Shown: positions 28,041 to 36,831 of the stretch, in pieces
Layout: each line of letters starts with the position of its first letter
How positions within the stretch are numbered: position 1 is the stretch's first letter
DNA from: Bradyrhizobium sp. CB3481
Lineage (GTDB): Bacteria > Pseudomonadota > Alphaproteobacteria > Rhizobiales > Xanthobacteraceae
Reading direction: 5' to 3'
DNA: 64,000 nucleotides
NCBI RefSeq assembly: GCF_029714305.1
Contig: NZ_CP121647.1
Coordinates: 4,794,501-4,858,500 of the forward strand
The notes under the pieces: model-generated
What the model was told of the DNA's origin: nothing
Databases searched by the model: none
Seen by the model: the letters and a program-made list of their open reading frames with translations, nothing else
Translations under genes and position numbers: made by a program

Positions 28041-29861
28041 ATGAAAAAAAGCGACAGCAAGGCCCCGACCAACGGCAAGGGCCGCAGGCTCCGTTCCCTC
28101 GAATGGTTCGACAACCCGCATAACCCGGGCATGACGGCGCTCTACCTTGAGCGCTACCTGAACTACGGCCTGACGCGTGAAGAATTGCAATCTGGCAAGC
28201 CGATCATCGGCATCGCCCAGACCGGCAACGACCTTTCGCCATGCAACCGCCACCACCTCGAACTGGCGCACCGGGTGCGCGAAGGCATCCGCGCGGCCGG
28301 CGGTATCGCGATGGAGTTTCCGACCCACCCGATCCAGGAGACCGGAAAGCGGCCGACGGCGGCGCTCGACCGCAACCTCGCCTATCTCGGCCTGGTCGAA
28401 GTCCTGTTCGGCTACCCACTCGATGGTGTGGTGCTGACCACCGGCTGCGACAAGACCACGCCGGCCTGTCTGATGGCGGCGGCGACCGTCAACCTGCCCG
28501 CCATCGTGCTATCGGGCGGCCCGATGCTCAACGGCTGGTTCAATGGCGAGCGCACCGGGTCCGGCACCATCGTCTGGAAACAGCGCGAGCGGCTTGCCGC
28601 TGGCGAGATCGACTACAACGAATTCATCGAGATCGTGGCCTCCTCCGCGCCGTCGGTCGGCCATTGCAACACCATGGGCACCGCCTCGACTATGAACTCG
28701 CTCGCCGAGGCGCTCGGCATGTCGCTGCCGGGCTGCGCGGCGATCCCCGCGCCCTACCGCGAGCGCGGCCAGATCGCCTATGAGACGGGAAAGCGGATCG
28801 TCGAGATGGTGTGGGAGGATCTCAAGCCCTCTGACATCCTGACCCGCAAGGCGTTCGAGAACTGCATCGCGGTGAATTCGGCGATCGGCGGCTCCACCAA
28901 TGCGCCGATCCATATCAACGCGCTGGCGCGGCATATCGGCGTCGAGCTCTCGATCGACGACTGGCAGAAGCACGGCCACGACATTCCGCTGCTGGTGAAC
29001 ATGCAGCCCGCCGGCTTCTACCTCGGCGAGGAATTTCATCGCGCCGGCGGCGTGCCGGCGGTGGTGCGCGAACTGATGACGCAGAAGCGCATCCACGAAG
29101 ACGCCATCACAGTCAATGGCCGCAGCATCGGCGAGAACTGCAGCACAGCGCCCAAGCCCGATGGCGACGTGATCTGGAGCTACGATAAGCCGCTGGTGAA
29201 GGACGCCGGCTTCCTGGTGCTGCGCGGCAATCTCTTTGATTCCGCGATCATGAAAACTAGCGTGATCTCCAAGGAGTTCCGCGAGCGCTATCTGAACAAC
29301 CCCAAGGACCCCAACGCGTTCGAGGGACGGGCGATCGTGTTCGAGGGGCCTGAGGACTATCACGAACGGATCGACGATGCCGCGCTCAACATCGACGAAC
29401 ACTGCGTGCTGTTCATCCGCGGCACCGGGCCGATTGGCTATCCCGGCGGCGCCGAGGTCGTGAACATGCAGCCGCCGGCCGCGCTCATCAAACGCGGCAT
29501 CCTCTCACTGCCCTGCATCGGCGACGGCCGGCAGTCGGGCACCTCGGGTTCGCCGTCGATCCTCAACGCCTCGCCGGAGGCCGCCGCCGATGGCGGGCTC
29601 GCGATCCTGCAGACCGGCGACAAGGTTCGCATCGACCTCAACACCGGCGACGCCAACATCCTGATATCAAGCGATGAATTGAAGAAGCGCCGCACTGAGC
29701 TGAAAGCCAAGGGCGGCTTCCCCTACCCGGCCAACCAGACGCCGTGGCAGGAGGTCTATCGCTCGACCGTCGGCCAGCAGGCCACCGGCGCCTGCATGGA
29801 GCTTGCCACGCGCTATCAGAATATCGCCGGCACGGTCGGCGTGGCGCGGGATAATCATTGA
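28041..29861 (+). CDS. IlvD/Edd family sugar-acid dehydratase (xylonate-dehydratase-like)
   Basis: A 606-residue iron-sulfur dehydratase. From memory its wording follows Caulobacter XylD closely ([76 protein letters not shown]). Cluster cysteines are in SPCN, TGCDKT and GHCNTMG. It removes water from an aldonate to give a 2-keto-3-deoxy acid. The start ATG 28041 follows gggagga. Linked KDG kinase and KDPG aldolase suit a hexonate giving KDG; a pentonate would need other enzymes. The exact acid is undetermined. Confidence 0.88.
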   Translation: MKKSDSKAPTNGKGRRLRSLEWFDNPHNPGMTALYLERYLNYGLTREELQSGKPIIGIAQTGNDLSPCNRHHLELAHRVREGIRAAGGIAMEFPTHPIQETGKRPTAALDRNLAYLGLVEVLFGYPLDGVVLTTGCDKTTPACLMAAATVNLPAIVLSGGPMLNGWFNGERTGSGTIVWKQRERLAAGEIDYNEFIEIVASSAPSVGHCNTMGTASTMNSLAEALGMSLPGCAAIPAPYRERGQIAYETGKRIVEMVWEDLKPSDILTRKAFENCIAVNSAIGGSTNAPIHINALARHIGVELSIDDWQKHGHDIPLLVNMQPAGFYLGEEFHRAGGVPAVVRELMTQKRIHEDAITVNGRSIGENCSTAPKPDGDVIWSYDKPLVKDAGFLVLRGNLFDSAIMKTSVISKEFRERYLNNPKDPNAFEGRAIVFEGPEDYHERIDDAALNIDEHCVLFIRGTGPIGYPGGAEVVNMQPPAALIKRGILSLPCIGDGRQSGTSGSPSILNASPEAAADGGLAILQTGDKVRIDLNTGDANILISSDELKKRRTELKAKGGFPYPANQTPWQEVYRSTVGQQATGACMELATRYQNIAGTVGVARDNH

Positions 29862-29869
29862 ACCCGAGC

Positions 29870-29943
29870 CGTCATTGCGACGAAGCAATCCATTCTTTCC
29901 GTTCTGCGGTGAAATGGATTGCTTCGCTTCGCTCGCAATGACG
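29870..29943. repeat. Palindromic intergenic repeat, CGTCATTGCGA family
   Basis: Ends CGTCATTGCGA (29870) and TCGCAATGACG (to 29943) are inverted, and GCAATCCATT pairs with AATGGATTGC inside. It lies between the dehydratase and the first SDR gene, just upstream of the SDR ribosome binding site, and could affect the SDR message. Confidence 0.7.
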
Positions 29944-29978
29944 ACAACAAGCATTCGATCCAGATTCTAGGAGAAACC

Positions 29979-30713
29979 ATGTCAGACCGCCTGAAGGGCA
30001 AGCGCGCCTTTGTCACCGCCGCCGCCGTTGGAATCGGCCGCGCCTGTGCGGTTGCTTTTGCGCGCGAAGGCGCGACGGTGTTCGCCACCGATATCGACGA
30101 AGCCAAGCTTGCCCCGCTGAAGAGCGAAGGGATTGCGGAAGTCGCGAAGCTCGACGTGCGCGACACGACGGCGGTCGCCGCGATGGCCAAGCGCGCCGGC
30201 AAGACCGACATCCTGCTCAATGCCGCCGGCTTCGTGCATCACGGCACGATACTCGACTGTTCCGATGACGATTTTGATTTCTCGTTCGACCTCAACGTCA
30301 AGTCGATGCACCGCACCATCCGCGCGTTCCTGCCTGATATGCTGAGCAACGGCCGAGGCACGATCGTGAACATCTCTTCCGCCGCCGGCGTGTTCAAGGC
30401 GGCGCCGAACCGTTACGTCTACGCCGCGACCAAGGCTGCGGTCGCGGCGCTGACGCGCTCGGTTGCCACCGACTTCATTGGCAAGGGCATCCGCTGCAAC
30501 TGCATCTGCCCCGGCACCGTCGAGACGCCCTCGATGCTGGAGCGCGCTGCGGCCGCCGGCCCGAACGGACGCGAGATGTTCATCGCACGGCAGCCAATGG
30601 GACGGCTCGGCACCGCGGAGGAAATCGCCGCGCTCGCGGTCTATCTCGCCAGCGACGAAAGCGCCTTCACCACCGGCGTCGCACACCTCATCGACGGCGG
30701 CTGGACGTTGTGA
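29979..30713 (+). CDS. Short-chain dehydrogenase, BDH2/DHRS6-like (2-keto-3-deoxy-sugar-acid dehydrogenase candidate)
   Basis: A 244-residue SDR starting at ATG 29979 after taggaga. The cofactor motif is FVTAAAVGIGRA, where the usual first glycine of TGxxxGIG is alanine. The active site is Ser in NISSAAG and YAATK. AGFVHHGTILDC and GIRCNCICPGTVETPSMLER match vertebrate BDH2/DHRS6 strikingly, as I recall that sequence. Bacterial relatives include 2-keto-3-deoxy-L-fuconate dehydrogenase, which would suit an operon headed by a sugar-acid dehydratase. NAD is the likely cofactor. The repeat-derived frame upstream is not part of it. Confidence 0.85.
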   Translation: MSDRLKGKRAFVTAAAVGIGRACAVAFAREGATVFATDIDEAKLAPLKSEGIAEVAKLDVRDTTAVAAMAKRAGKTDILLNAAGFVHHGTILDCSDDDFDFSFDLNVKSMHRTIRAFLPDMLSNGRGTIVNISSAAGVFKAAPNRYVYAATKAAVAALTRSVATDFIGKGIRCNCICPGTVETPSMLERAAAAGPNGREMFIARQPMGRLGTAEEIAALAVYLASDESAFTTGVAHLIDGGWTL

Positions 30714-30719
30714 CCTTAA

Positions 30720-30746
30720 CCTCTCCCCGCGAAGAGCGGGGCGAGG
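30720..30746. repeat. Short GC hairpin between SDR genes
   Basis: CCCCGC (30725-30730) and GCGGGG (30736-30741) pair around a GAAGA loop, with CCTC/GAGG outside. There is no T-run, so it is a hairpin repeat of the common rhizobial cctctccccgc type rather than a clear terminator. Confidence 0.5.
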
Positions 30747-30788
30747 GAGCAGACCATTCGCGAAGCAGGGTTCGAGAGGAAAAACTCC

Positions 30789-31535
30789 ATGAACAAGATC
30801 GATCTCAACGGCCGCTGCGCCGTCGTCACCGGCGGGGCGCAGGGGTTTGGCCGCGCCATCGCCGAGCGATTCATCGCATCCGGCGCGAAGGTCGCGATCT
30901 GGGATTTTGACCTGCCGCTGGCTGAAAAGACCGCCAGGGAAATCGGCCCTGCCGTCTCGGCCTTCAAGGTCGACGTCTCGGATCTCGCCGCCGTCGAGAA
31001 GACCCGCGACGAGACGCTGAAGGCGTTCGGCAAGATCGATATCCTCGTCAACAATGCCGGCATCGCCGGTGTCAATGCCACGGTTTGGGAAACCGATCTC
31101 GACGAATGGCGCAAGGTGCTACGTATCAATCTCGACGGTCCCTTCATCTGCTGCAAGGCAGTCGTGCCCGCGATGATCCGGCAGAAATACGGCCGCATCG
31201 TCAACATTGCCTCGATCGCCGGCAAGGAAGGCAACCCGAACGCCGCGCATTATTCCGCCTCAAAGGCCGGCCTGATCGCGCTGACCAAATCGCTCGGCAA
31301 GGAGCTTGCGCAGCACGACATCCTCGTCAACGCGGTGACGCCAGCAGCGGCGAAAACCGCGATCTTCGATCAGCTGACGCAGCAGCACATCGATTTCATG
31401 CTGTCGAAGATTCCAAAGAACCGCTTTGTCCTGGTCGAGGAGCTCGCAGCGATGGTGGCGTGGCTGGCGTCGGAGGATTGCGCCTTCTCGACTGGCGCAG
31501 TGTTCGACATTTCCGGCGGCCGGGCGACGTACTGA
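30789..31535 (+). CDS. Short-chain dehydrogenase/reductase (FabG-like, sugar dehydrogenase candidate)
   Basis: A 248-residue classical SDR: cofactor motif VVTGGAQGFGRAIAERF, NNAGIAG, catalytic Ser in NIASIAGKEG, and YSASK with Tyr and Lys. It starts at ATG 30789 after gagagga. Its closeness to the aldonate dehydratase suggests oxidation of a sugar at C1 or of a ketodeoxy acid rather than fatty acid synthesis. It is followed after one base by the GFA gene, so they share a message. Confidence 0.86.
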   Translation: MNKIDLNGRCAVVTGGAQGFGRAIAERFIASGAKVAIWDFDLPLAEKTAREIGPAVSAFKVDVSDLAAVEKTRDETLKAFGKIDILVNNAGIAGVNATVWETDLDEWRKVLRINLDGPFICCKAVVPAMIRQKYGRIVNIASIAGKEGNPNAAHYSASKAGLIALTKSLGKELAQHDILVNAVTPAAAKTAIFDQLTQQHIDFMLSKIPKNRFVLVEELAAMVAWLASEDCAFSTGAVFDISGGRATY

Positions 31536-31536
31536 A

Positions 31537-31935
31537 ATGGGCACGATCCGGGAAGGCGGTTGTTTCTGCGGCGCAGTCCGCTTCAAGGCCGAAGGCGAGC
31601 CGCTGAATATCCGGATCTGCCATTGCCGCAACTGCCAGAAGGCGATGGGCTCGCCGTTCTTTGCCCGTGCGCTGTTCGACCAGCGCGCGCTGACGGTCGA
31701 GGGAGAGACCGGGCGCTATCCCTCCTCCGAGGCAGTCGACCGGGTGTTCTGCAAGGTCTGCGGCACAAGGCTGTTTTCCCGGCGCACCAACGGCACCGCG
31801 ATCGGCGTCGCGCTGGCGACGTTCGACGACCGCAACGCCTTTGCCCCGACCGAACACATCTGGGTCTCGGAAAAGATCGCCTGGGTGCGGCTCGATGATG
31901 ATTTACCGCAATATCAGGAGACGGTTCCCCAGTAA
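31537..31935 (+). CDS. GFA family zinc protein (Gfa/CENP-V-like)
   Basis: A 132-residue protein with the seven zinc cysteines of the GFA family: CFCGAV near the N-terminus, CHCRNCQKAMGSPF in the middle, and CKVCGTRLF. The family is named for glutathione-dependent formaldehyde activation, but many members have unknown function. The start ATG 31537 is one base after the SDR stop, indicating translational coupling to the sugar-acid operon. A second GFA protein lies at 45956-46342. Confidence 0.85.
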   Translation: MGTIREGGCFCGAVRFKAEGEPLNIRICHCRNCQKAMGSPFFARALFDQRALTVEGETGRYPSSEAVDRVFCKVCGTRLFSRRTNGTAIGVALATFDDRNAFAPTEHIWVSEKIAWVRLDDDLPQYQETVPQ

Positions 31936-31985
31936 GGCAGGCGTGCTAGGTTGGCGGCCTCGAAGCGCAAACCGGGGCATGCCGT

Positions 31986-32666
31986 TTGAACATCTCGCTG
32001 TACGACATCTCCGTCTGGATCCTCCCCCTTCTCATCGCCATCACCTTCCACGAGGCCGCCCACGGCTTTGTGGCATACAAGCTCGGCGACAATACCGCCT
32101 GGCAGCTCGGCCGGGTTAGCTTCAACCCGATCAAGCATATCGATCCGTTCGGGACGGTGATTCTGCCGGGCGTTCTGCTGTTGTCGCATTCCCCGTTCCT
32201 GTTCGGCTATGCCAAGCCGGTCCCGGTGAATTTCCGGAACCTTAACCATCCCAGGCTCGACATGGTCTGGGTGGCGCTCGCCGGCCCTGCCACCAACATC
32301 ATCCTGGCTGTTATCGCGGCGTTTGCCTTCCACGCCCTGCCCTTGGTGCCGGCCGAGGCCGCCAGATGGACCGCGGACAACCTGAAAAATGCTTTCCTGA
32401 TCAATATTGTGCTGGCGATCTTCAACATGATGCCGATCCCGCCGCTGGATGGTGGCCGGGTGGCCGTCGGGCTGCTGCCGCGGGTGCTCGCTTACCCGCT
32501 ATCACGGCTGGAACCCTATGGAATGCTGATCCTGCTCGGACTTCTCATCCTGCTTCCGGTGATCGGCGCGCAGCTCGGCCTAAATCTTGATGTTATTTCG
32601 GCGATACTGCGGACACTGACCGGCTATGTGATCTCCGCCCTTCTCTTCATCACCGGCAACGCCTAA
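31986..32666 (+). CDS. Site-2 protease family membrane metalloprotease (M50)
   Basis: A 226-residue multi-spanning protein. The zinc site HEAAH lies in the first helix (LLIAITFHEAAHGFVAYKLGD), and the third ligand is in NMMPIPPLDGGRVAVG. GPATNIILAVIAAF is also typical. Translation appears to begin at TTG 31986 (NISLYDISVW). It would cleave helices within the membrane. It has no PDZ domain, so it is the compact form. Confidence 0.88.
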   Translation: MNISLYDISVWILPLLIAITFHEAAHGFVAYKLGDNTAWQLGRVSFNPIKHIDPFGTVILPGVLLLSHSPFLFGYAKPVPVNFRNLNHPRLDMVWVALAGPATNIILAVIAAFAFHALPLVPAEAARWTADNLKNAFLINIVLAIFNMMPIPPLDGGRVAVGLLPRVLAYPLSRLEPYGMLILLGLLILLPVIGAQLGLNLDVISAILRTLTGYVISALLFITGNA

Positions 32667-32707
32667 ATTTCAGATAGAAACGACGCAGGGAAGAACCCGC
32701 CCGGACC

Positions 32708-33139
32708 ATGCCAACAAAAGCTGCCGATATGTTGATTGCACGACGCGCCGATACACGTGCGAGGGCAGATTTTGCGACCTGGAAAATGATGGCCAAGCTG
32801 AACGGGTTTTCCGCCCTGCCTCCGGAGGCGCAGAGCTTTCTCGAAAGCTACCGGCAGATGCTGGCCAGCCAGACCGAGGCGGACGCTTCCGAAGCCACCA
32901 TCCAGCTCATGTACAAGCGCTACTATGCGGAGATGGGCGGCAGCGGAACGCCGCCGCAGATCCCTTCCCGCGCCAGCGAGCCGCCCAAGGACAAGGGCAA
33001 CGTCACTGCATTCCGCCGCCCACCGGCACGGCCGAAGCAAACCGCGCCGAATGCGACGGCAAAGCCGCGCCTGCCGGTGGCGCTGATCTTTATTTGTCTG
33101 GCCGTCGTCTACGTCAGCATTCGCATGCTCTGGCGCTGA
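32708..33139 (+). CDS. Conserved-type hypothetical protein with C-terminal membrane helix
   Basis: A 143-residue protein. The N-terminal part is charged and helical (AARADFATWKMMAKLNGF, SFLESYRQMLASQTEADASEATIQLMYKRYYAEMGG), the middle is proline-rich, and a single helix LPVALIFICLAVVYVSIRML ends it. It looks like a tail-anchored protein facing the cytoplasm. It is 41 bases downstream of the site-2 protease, so it may share its message or even be its substrate (inference). I recognise no family. Confidence 0.6.
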   Translation: MPTKAADMLIARRADTRARADFATWKMMAKLNGFSALPPEAQSFLESYRQMLASQTEADASEATIQLMYKRYYAEMGGSGTPPQIPSRASEPPKDKGNVTAFRRPPARPKQTAPNATAKPRLPVALIFICLAVVYVSIRMLWR

Positions 33140-33303
33140 CGCGCACATTCCCTCACATCGTCTGATGTCCCCGCGCGATTGGCCGCGCCGCGGAATATTC
33201 GCAGCATGACGTTTGGCCGCAACGGCTAGGCGGCTGTCGCAAGGCCCGCCATAATGGCTCTGCTATTTCAACAAACGTCCAAAAAACGATTTCTGGAGGA
33301 GTG

Positions 33304-34524
33304 ATGAAGCGATCCATTGCAGCATTGGTCATGAGCACGAGCCTGGTATTTGCCAGCGGCGCATTTGCGCAAACGCTCGACAAGGTCGTGAAGATCGGAA
33401 GCCTCGGGGACCAGTCCGGTCTCTACGCTGATATCGGCGGCCCCGGCTCGACCATCGCCGCGCAGATGGCGATCGAGGATTCCGGATTACTCGCCAAGGG
33501 CTGGAAGATCGATCTGATCTCGGCCGACCACCAGAACAAGCCCGACGTCGGCACCAATATCGGCAAGCAGTGGATCGATGTCGAGAAGGTCGACGTGTTC
33601 GTTGATCTTGCGAGCTCCGGCGTCGGCCTTGCCATCGCCAACCTCGCCAAGGAAAAGAACGTCGTTAATTTGAATTCCGGCTCGGCCTCATCCGACCTCA
33701 CCGGTGCGCAGTGTTCGCCGAACACCATCCACTGGGTCTATGACACCTGGATGCTCGCCAACGGCACCGGCAAGGCGCTGGTGAAATCCGGCGGCGACAG
33801 CTGGTTCTTCCTCACCGCCGATTACGCCTTCGGCCATGCGCTGGAGCGCGACACCGCCGCTGTCGTCATCGCGAATGGCGGCAAGGTGCTCGGCGGCGTC
33901 AAGCATCCGCTCAACAATGCCGACTTCTCCTCGTTCCTGCTGCAGGCGCAAAGCTCGAAGGCCAAGATCATCGGGCTCGCCAATGCCGGCGGCGACACGA
34001 CGAACTCGATCAAGCAGGCGGCGGAGTTCGGCATCGTCTCCGGCGGCCAGAAGCTCGCGGGCATGCTGATGTTCATCACCGACGTTCACGCCCTCGGCCT
34101 CAAGGTCGCCCAGGGCCTCAACTTCACCGAGACCTTCTACTGGGACATGAACGACCAGACCCGCGCCTTCTCAAAGCGCTTCGTCGAGAAGCACAAGAAG
34201 GGACCGCCGACCATGGTGCAGGCCGGCGTCTATTCCTCGCTGATCCATTACTTCAAGGCGCTGGAAGCGCTCGGCGGCAATCCGCATGACGGCCGCGCCG
34301 TGGTCGCCAAGATGAAGGAGATGCCGACCGACGATCCCTTGTTCGGCAAGGGCTCGGTCCGCGCCGATGGCCGCAAGATCCATCCGGCCTATCTGTTCGA
34401 GGTGAAGAAGCCGCAGGATTCGAAGTATCCGTGGGACTACTACAACCTCGTCGCCACGATCCCGGCCGCGGAAGCCTTCATCCCGCTCGAGAAGAGCGTA
34501 TGCCCGATGCTGAAGAAGACCTGA
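33304..34524 (+). CDS. Branched-chain amino acid-type ABC substrate-binding protein
   Basis: A 406-residue periplasmic protein. The signal peptide MKRSIAALVMSTSLVFASGAFA is followed by mature QTLDKVVKIGSLGDQSGLYADIGGPGSTIAAQMAIED, the LivJ/type 1 fold. I choose ATG 33304, as ggagga lies at 33295-33300. No permease or ATPase genes follow; a strong terminator ends the transcript at 34554. It must use a transporter encoded elsewhere, or act as a sensor. The ligand is unknown; related proteins in this lineage bind aromatic acids or amides. Confidence 0.88.
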   Translation: MKRSIAALVMSTSLVFASGAFAQTLDKVVKIGSLGDQSGLYADIGGPGSTIAAQMAIEDSGLLAKGWKIDLISADHQNKPDVGTNIGKQWIDVEKVDVFVDLASSGVGLAIANLAKEKNVVNLNSGSASSDLTGAQCSPNTIHWVYDTWMLANGTGKALVKSGGDSWFFLTADYAFGHALERDTAAVVIANGGKVLGGVKHPLNNADFSSFLLQAQSSKAKIIGLANAGGDTTNSIKQAAEFGIVSGGQKLAGMLMFITDVHALGLKVAQGLNFTETFYWDMNDQTRAFSKRFVEKHKKGPPTMVQAGVYSSLIHYFKALEALGGNPHDGRAVVAKMKEMPTDDPLFGKGSVRADGRKIHPAYLFEVKKPQDSKYPWDYYNLVATIPAAEAFIPLEKSVCPMLKKT

Positions 34525-34553
34525 GCATCCCGACCTCGGACGACCCCACGCAA

Positions 34554-34579
34554 CCCTCTCCCGTTCGGGAGAGGGTTTT
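34554..34579 (+). terminator. Rho-independent terminator
   Basis: CCCTCTCCC (34554-34562), loop GTTC and GGGAGAGGG (34567-34575) form a perfect 9-pair stem followed by TTTT. It lies 30 bases after the binding protein stop. Confidence 0.85.
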
Positions 34580-34698
34580 GCATTTGGGGCGTGGCGGAAG
34601 CCGCGCAGATGCCCCTCACCGCCGGCCCGCACGCAAAATATCGAAAACAACCCCATGCACCGTAGGGTGGACCTGGGTTTGCGGCATTCCCGTCTAGA

Positions 34699-35838
34699 CT
34701 AGCGCAACAGTTCCCGGGCGATCACCAATCGCTGTATCTGGTTGGTACCTTCGAAGATCTGGGTCAGCTTGGCATCGCGCATCATGCGTTCGACGGGATA
34801 GTCCATGGTATAGCCGTAGCCTCCGAATATCTGAACGGCATCGGTCGTAACCTTCATAGCCATGTCGCTGCCGATGCACTTGGCCATGCTGGCCAGGACG
34901 TTCAGGCGCTTCCAGTCGGCGGCATCGCCCGCGCGGGCACATTCGTAGACCAATGCGCGCGCCGCTTCGATCTGCATGGCCATGTCCGCAAGCATGAACT
35001 GGACGCCCTGGAACTCGGAAATTGCTTTCTTGAACTGCTTTCGTTCCTTCGCATAGGCGATACAGGCGTCGAGCGCGCCCTGCGCTAGTCCAACCGATTG
35101 TGCCCCGATCGTCGGACGATTGAGATCGAGCGCACGCATGGAGGCGCGAAATCCCTTGCCCTCCTCTCCGATGAGGTTTTCGGCCGGAATGCGGACGTTG
35201 TCGAAGAAGATCGGCGTATTGGGGGCACCGCGAAAGCCCATCTTGCGCTCGTGGCGTCCGAACGAAACACCCGCCATCTTCTTCGGCTCCACGATGAAAG
35301 CACTGATGCCGTCTGCCCCTTCACCATCGCTCGTCCGCGCCATCACGACGATGTAGTCGGCAACAACGCCGTAGCTGCACCACTGCTTGCGGCCGTTGAG
35401 AACATAGCACTCGCCGTCCCTGCGGGCGCGGGTATTGATCGCGGCGACGTCGGAGCCGGCCTGCGGCTCGGAAATTGCGATCGCGGTGACGACGCCGCCC
35501 TTGGCGATGATCGGCAGGTATTTCTGCCGCTGCTCCTCCGAGCCAAAATGAAGAAGCGGCATGATGAACATCGTGTTGAGCGCCGCGATCGATGCGCAAG
35601 CGGGCGAAATCTTCGAGATTTCCTCGCGGGCGATGCAGGCCATGGTGAGGTTGCCATTCGGACCGCCATAGCGCTCCGGCACCCAAAGCTGCATCAATCC
35701 CATTTCACCAAACAGCTCCACGAGCTCGGTTGGAAAGCGATCGGTTTCGTCAATTTCCGCGGCGATCGGCGCCACGTGCTTGGCGGCCATCTTGCGGACG
35801 CTGTCGCGGAACGCGAGCTGCTCTTCGGAAAAGCTCAT
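34699..35838 (-). CDS. Acyl-CoA dehydrogenase
   Basis: A 379-residue enzyme of standard length. FAD/substrate motif [19 protein letters not shown], then [29 protein letters not shown]. The catalytic region is [42 protein letters not shown], where the Glu in FEGT is at the position of the family's base. ATG 35838 (MSFSEEQ) has gaggg before it; an in-frame start at 35901 would cover the putative operator. It diverges from the FadR-type regulator and is probably controlled by it. Confidence 0.92.
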   Translation of the reverse strand: MSFSEEQLAFRDSVRKMAAKHVAPIAAEIDETDRFPTELVELFGEMGLMQLWVPERYGGPNGNLTMACIAREEISKISPACASIAALNTMFIMPLLHFGSEEQRQKYLPIIAKGGVVTAIAISEPQAGSDVAAINTRARRDGECYVLNGRKQWCSYGVVADYIVVMARTSDGEGADGISAFIVEPKKMAGVSFGRHERKMGFRGAPNTPIFFDNVRIPAENLIGEEGKGFRASMRALDLNRPTIGAQSVGLAQGALDACIAYAKERKQFKKAISEFQGVQFMLADMAMQIEAARALVYECARAGDAADWKRLNVLASMAKCIGSDMAMKVTTDAVQIFGGYGYTMDYPVERMMRDAKLTQIFEGTNQIQRLVIARELLR

Positions 35839-35881
35839 GGGACCCTCGAATATTTCTCCGCCGGACAGCCAAAAAGGACTT

Positions 35882-35902
35882 CCATTGAATGGGTGATCCA
35901 TT
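35882..35902. promoter_or_regulatory. Putative operator of the FadR-type regulator
   Basis: The stretch holds CCATT-G-AATGG (35882-35892) and, sharing its right arm, AATGG-GTGAT-CCATT (35888-35902), so three inverted half-sites overlap. It lies between the divergent dehydrogenase and regulator starts, 15 bases before the latter. Confidence 0.5.
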
Positions 35903-35916
35903 TAATAATTCATCCC

Positions 35917-36786
35917 ATGAGCACCAAGTCAAGCCCCCGCCCCGGCGCCCGGCATCCAGGCGCCTCCGCCAAGAGACGAGAGCGTCCCGGCGACCAACGG
36001 GCCGCAGCCACCGCGGCACCCGTTCCCAAATTTCGGCCGATACATACCAGGCGGGCGTTCGAGGAGATTTGCGAGCGCATTCGCGAGCAGCTTGCTCTGG
36101 GCGTGCTCAAGCCCGGCGACAAGCTGCCTCCGGAGCGCGATCTCGCCCAGCAGCTTGGCGTAAGCCGCAATGTCCTGAGAGAGGCGCTGCGCAGCCTTGA
36201 GATGGCGGGTGTGCTGCGATTGCTGAAGGGCGTCAAAGGTGGCGCTTTCATCCAGGAAGGCGACACCAGCCGCATGAACGATGTCATGCGCGACATGTTG
36301 AGCCTCGGAACGATTTCGATCCGGGAGCTGTCTGAGGCACGCGTTTACGTACTTGATCTGGTCGTCGGGCTCGCATGCGCCAACGCGCGCCAGTCCGACC
36401 TCGATGCGCTCGAAACCAATATTCAGCGGACCGAGCTGGCTACGAAGGAAGGCAGATTGCTGGACCGCGTCGAATGTTCGCGAGAGTTCTACAAGCTGCT
36501 TGGCAATTCGACGCGAAACAAGGTCATCGCGATGATCATGGATTCCGTCACCGAAATTCACATGCGCTTTGTCTATGCGAAGGTCGCTTCAAGCGGGGTC
36601 GCGATGAGCCGGCTGGCGGAAAGACGGCGCCAGCTCGTGTCGGCAATAGCCGGGAAAGACGCGTCGCTGGCGGGCCGGTTGATGCGCGCGCATCTGGAAG
36701 CCGTGCAGAAGATGCTGGAACAGGATCCGGGCGCCATGTCGCTTCATGTCGCGCTGGCGGAAATCCGGCCGGGTATGCGCCCGTAA
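35917..36786 (+). CDS. FadR/GntR family transcriptional regulator
   Basis: A 289-residue regulator. About 45 basic, proline-rich residues precede the winged helix-turn-helix (EEICERIREQLALGVLKPGDKLPPERDLAQQLGVSRNVLREALRSLEMAG, about residues 48-100). The all-helical FCD effector domain follows (LSEARVYVLDLVVGLACANAR, ending in RLAERRRQLVSAIAGKDASLAGRLMRAHLEAV). An open frame extends far upstream but only ATG 35917 gives sensible coding. Ligand is likely an acyl-CoA or organic acid from the neighbouring pathway. Confidence 0.9.
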   Translation: MSTKSSPRPGARHPGASAKRRERPGDQRAAATAAPVPKFRPIHTRRAFEEICERIREQLALGVLKPGDKLPPERDLAQQLGVSRNVLREALRSLEMAGVLRLLKGVKGGAFIQEGDTSRMNDVMRDMLSLGTISIRELSEARVYVLDLVVGLACANARQSDLDALETNIQRTELATKEGRLLDRVECSREFYKLLGNSTRNKVIAMIMDSVTEIHMRFVYAKVASSGVAMSRLAERRRQLVSAIAGKDASLAGRLMRAHLEAVQKMLEQDPGAMSLHVALAEIRPGMRP

Positions 36787-36831
36787 GAGGCGTCCGGTCC
36801 ATGTCGAACAACGAAAGCAAGGGAGGTTGGC

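Noticed and set aside
30725..30741. Rho-independent terminator between the two SDR genes
   Set aside because: The hairpin is good but no T-run follows and the next gene continues the operon.
35098..35916. Long open frame continuing upstream of the FadR-type regulator
   Set aside because: It lies antisense to the acyl-CoA dehydrogenase, has the Arg/His-rich composition of a shadow frame, and the regulator fold begins only after ATG 35917.
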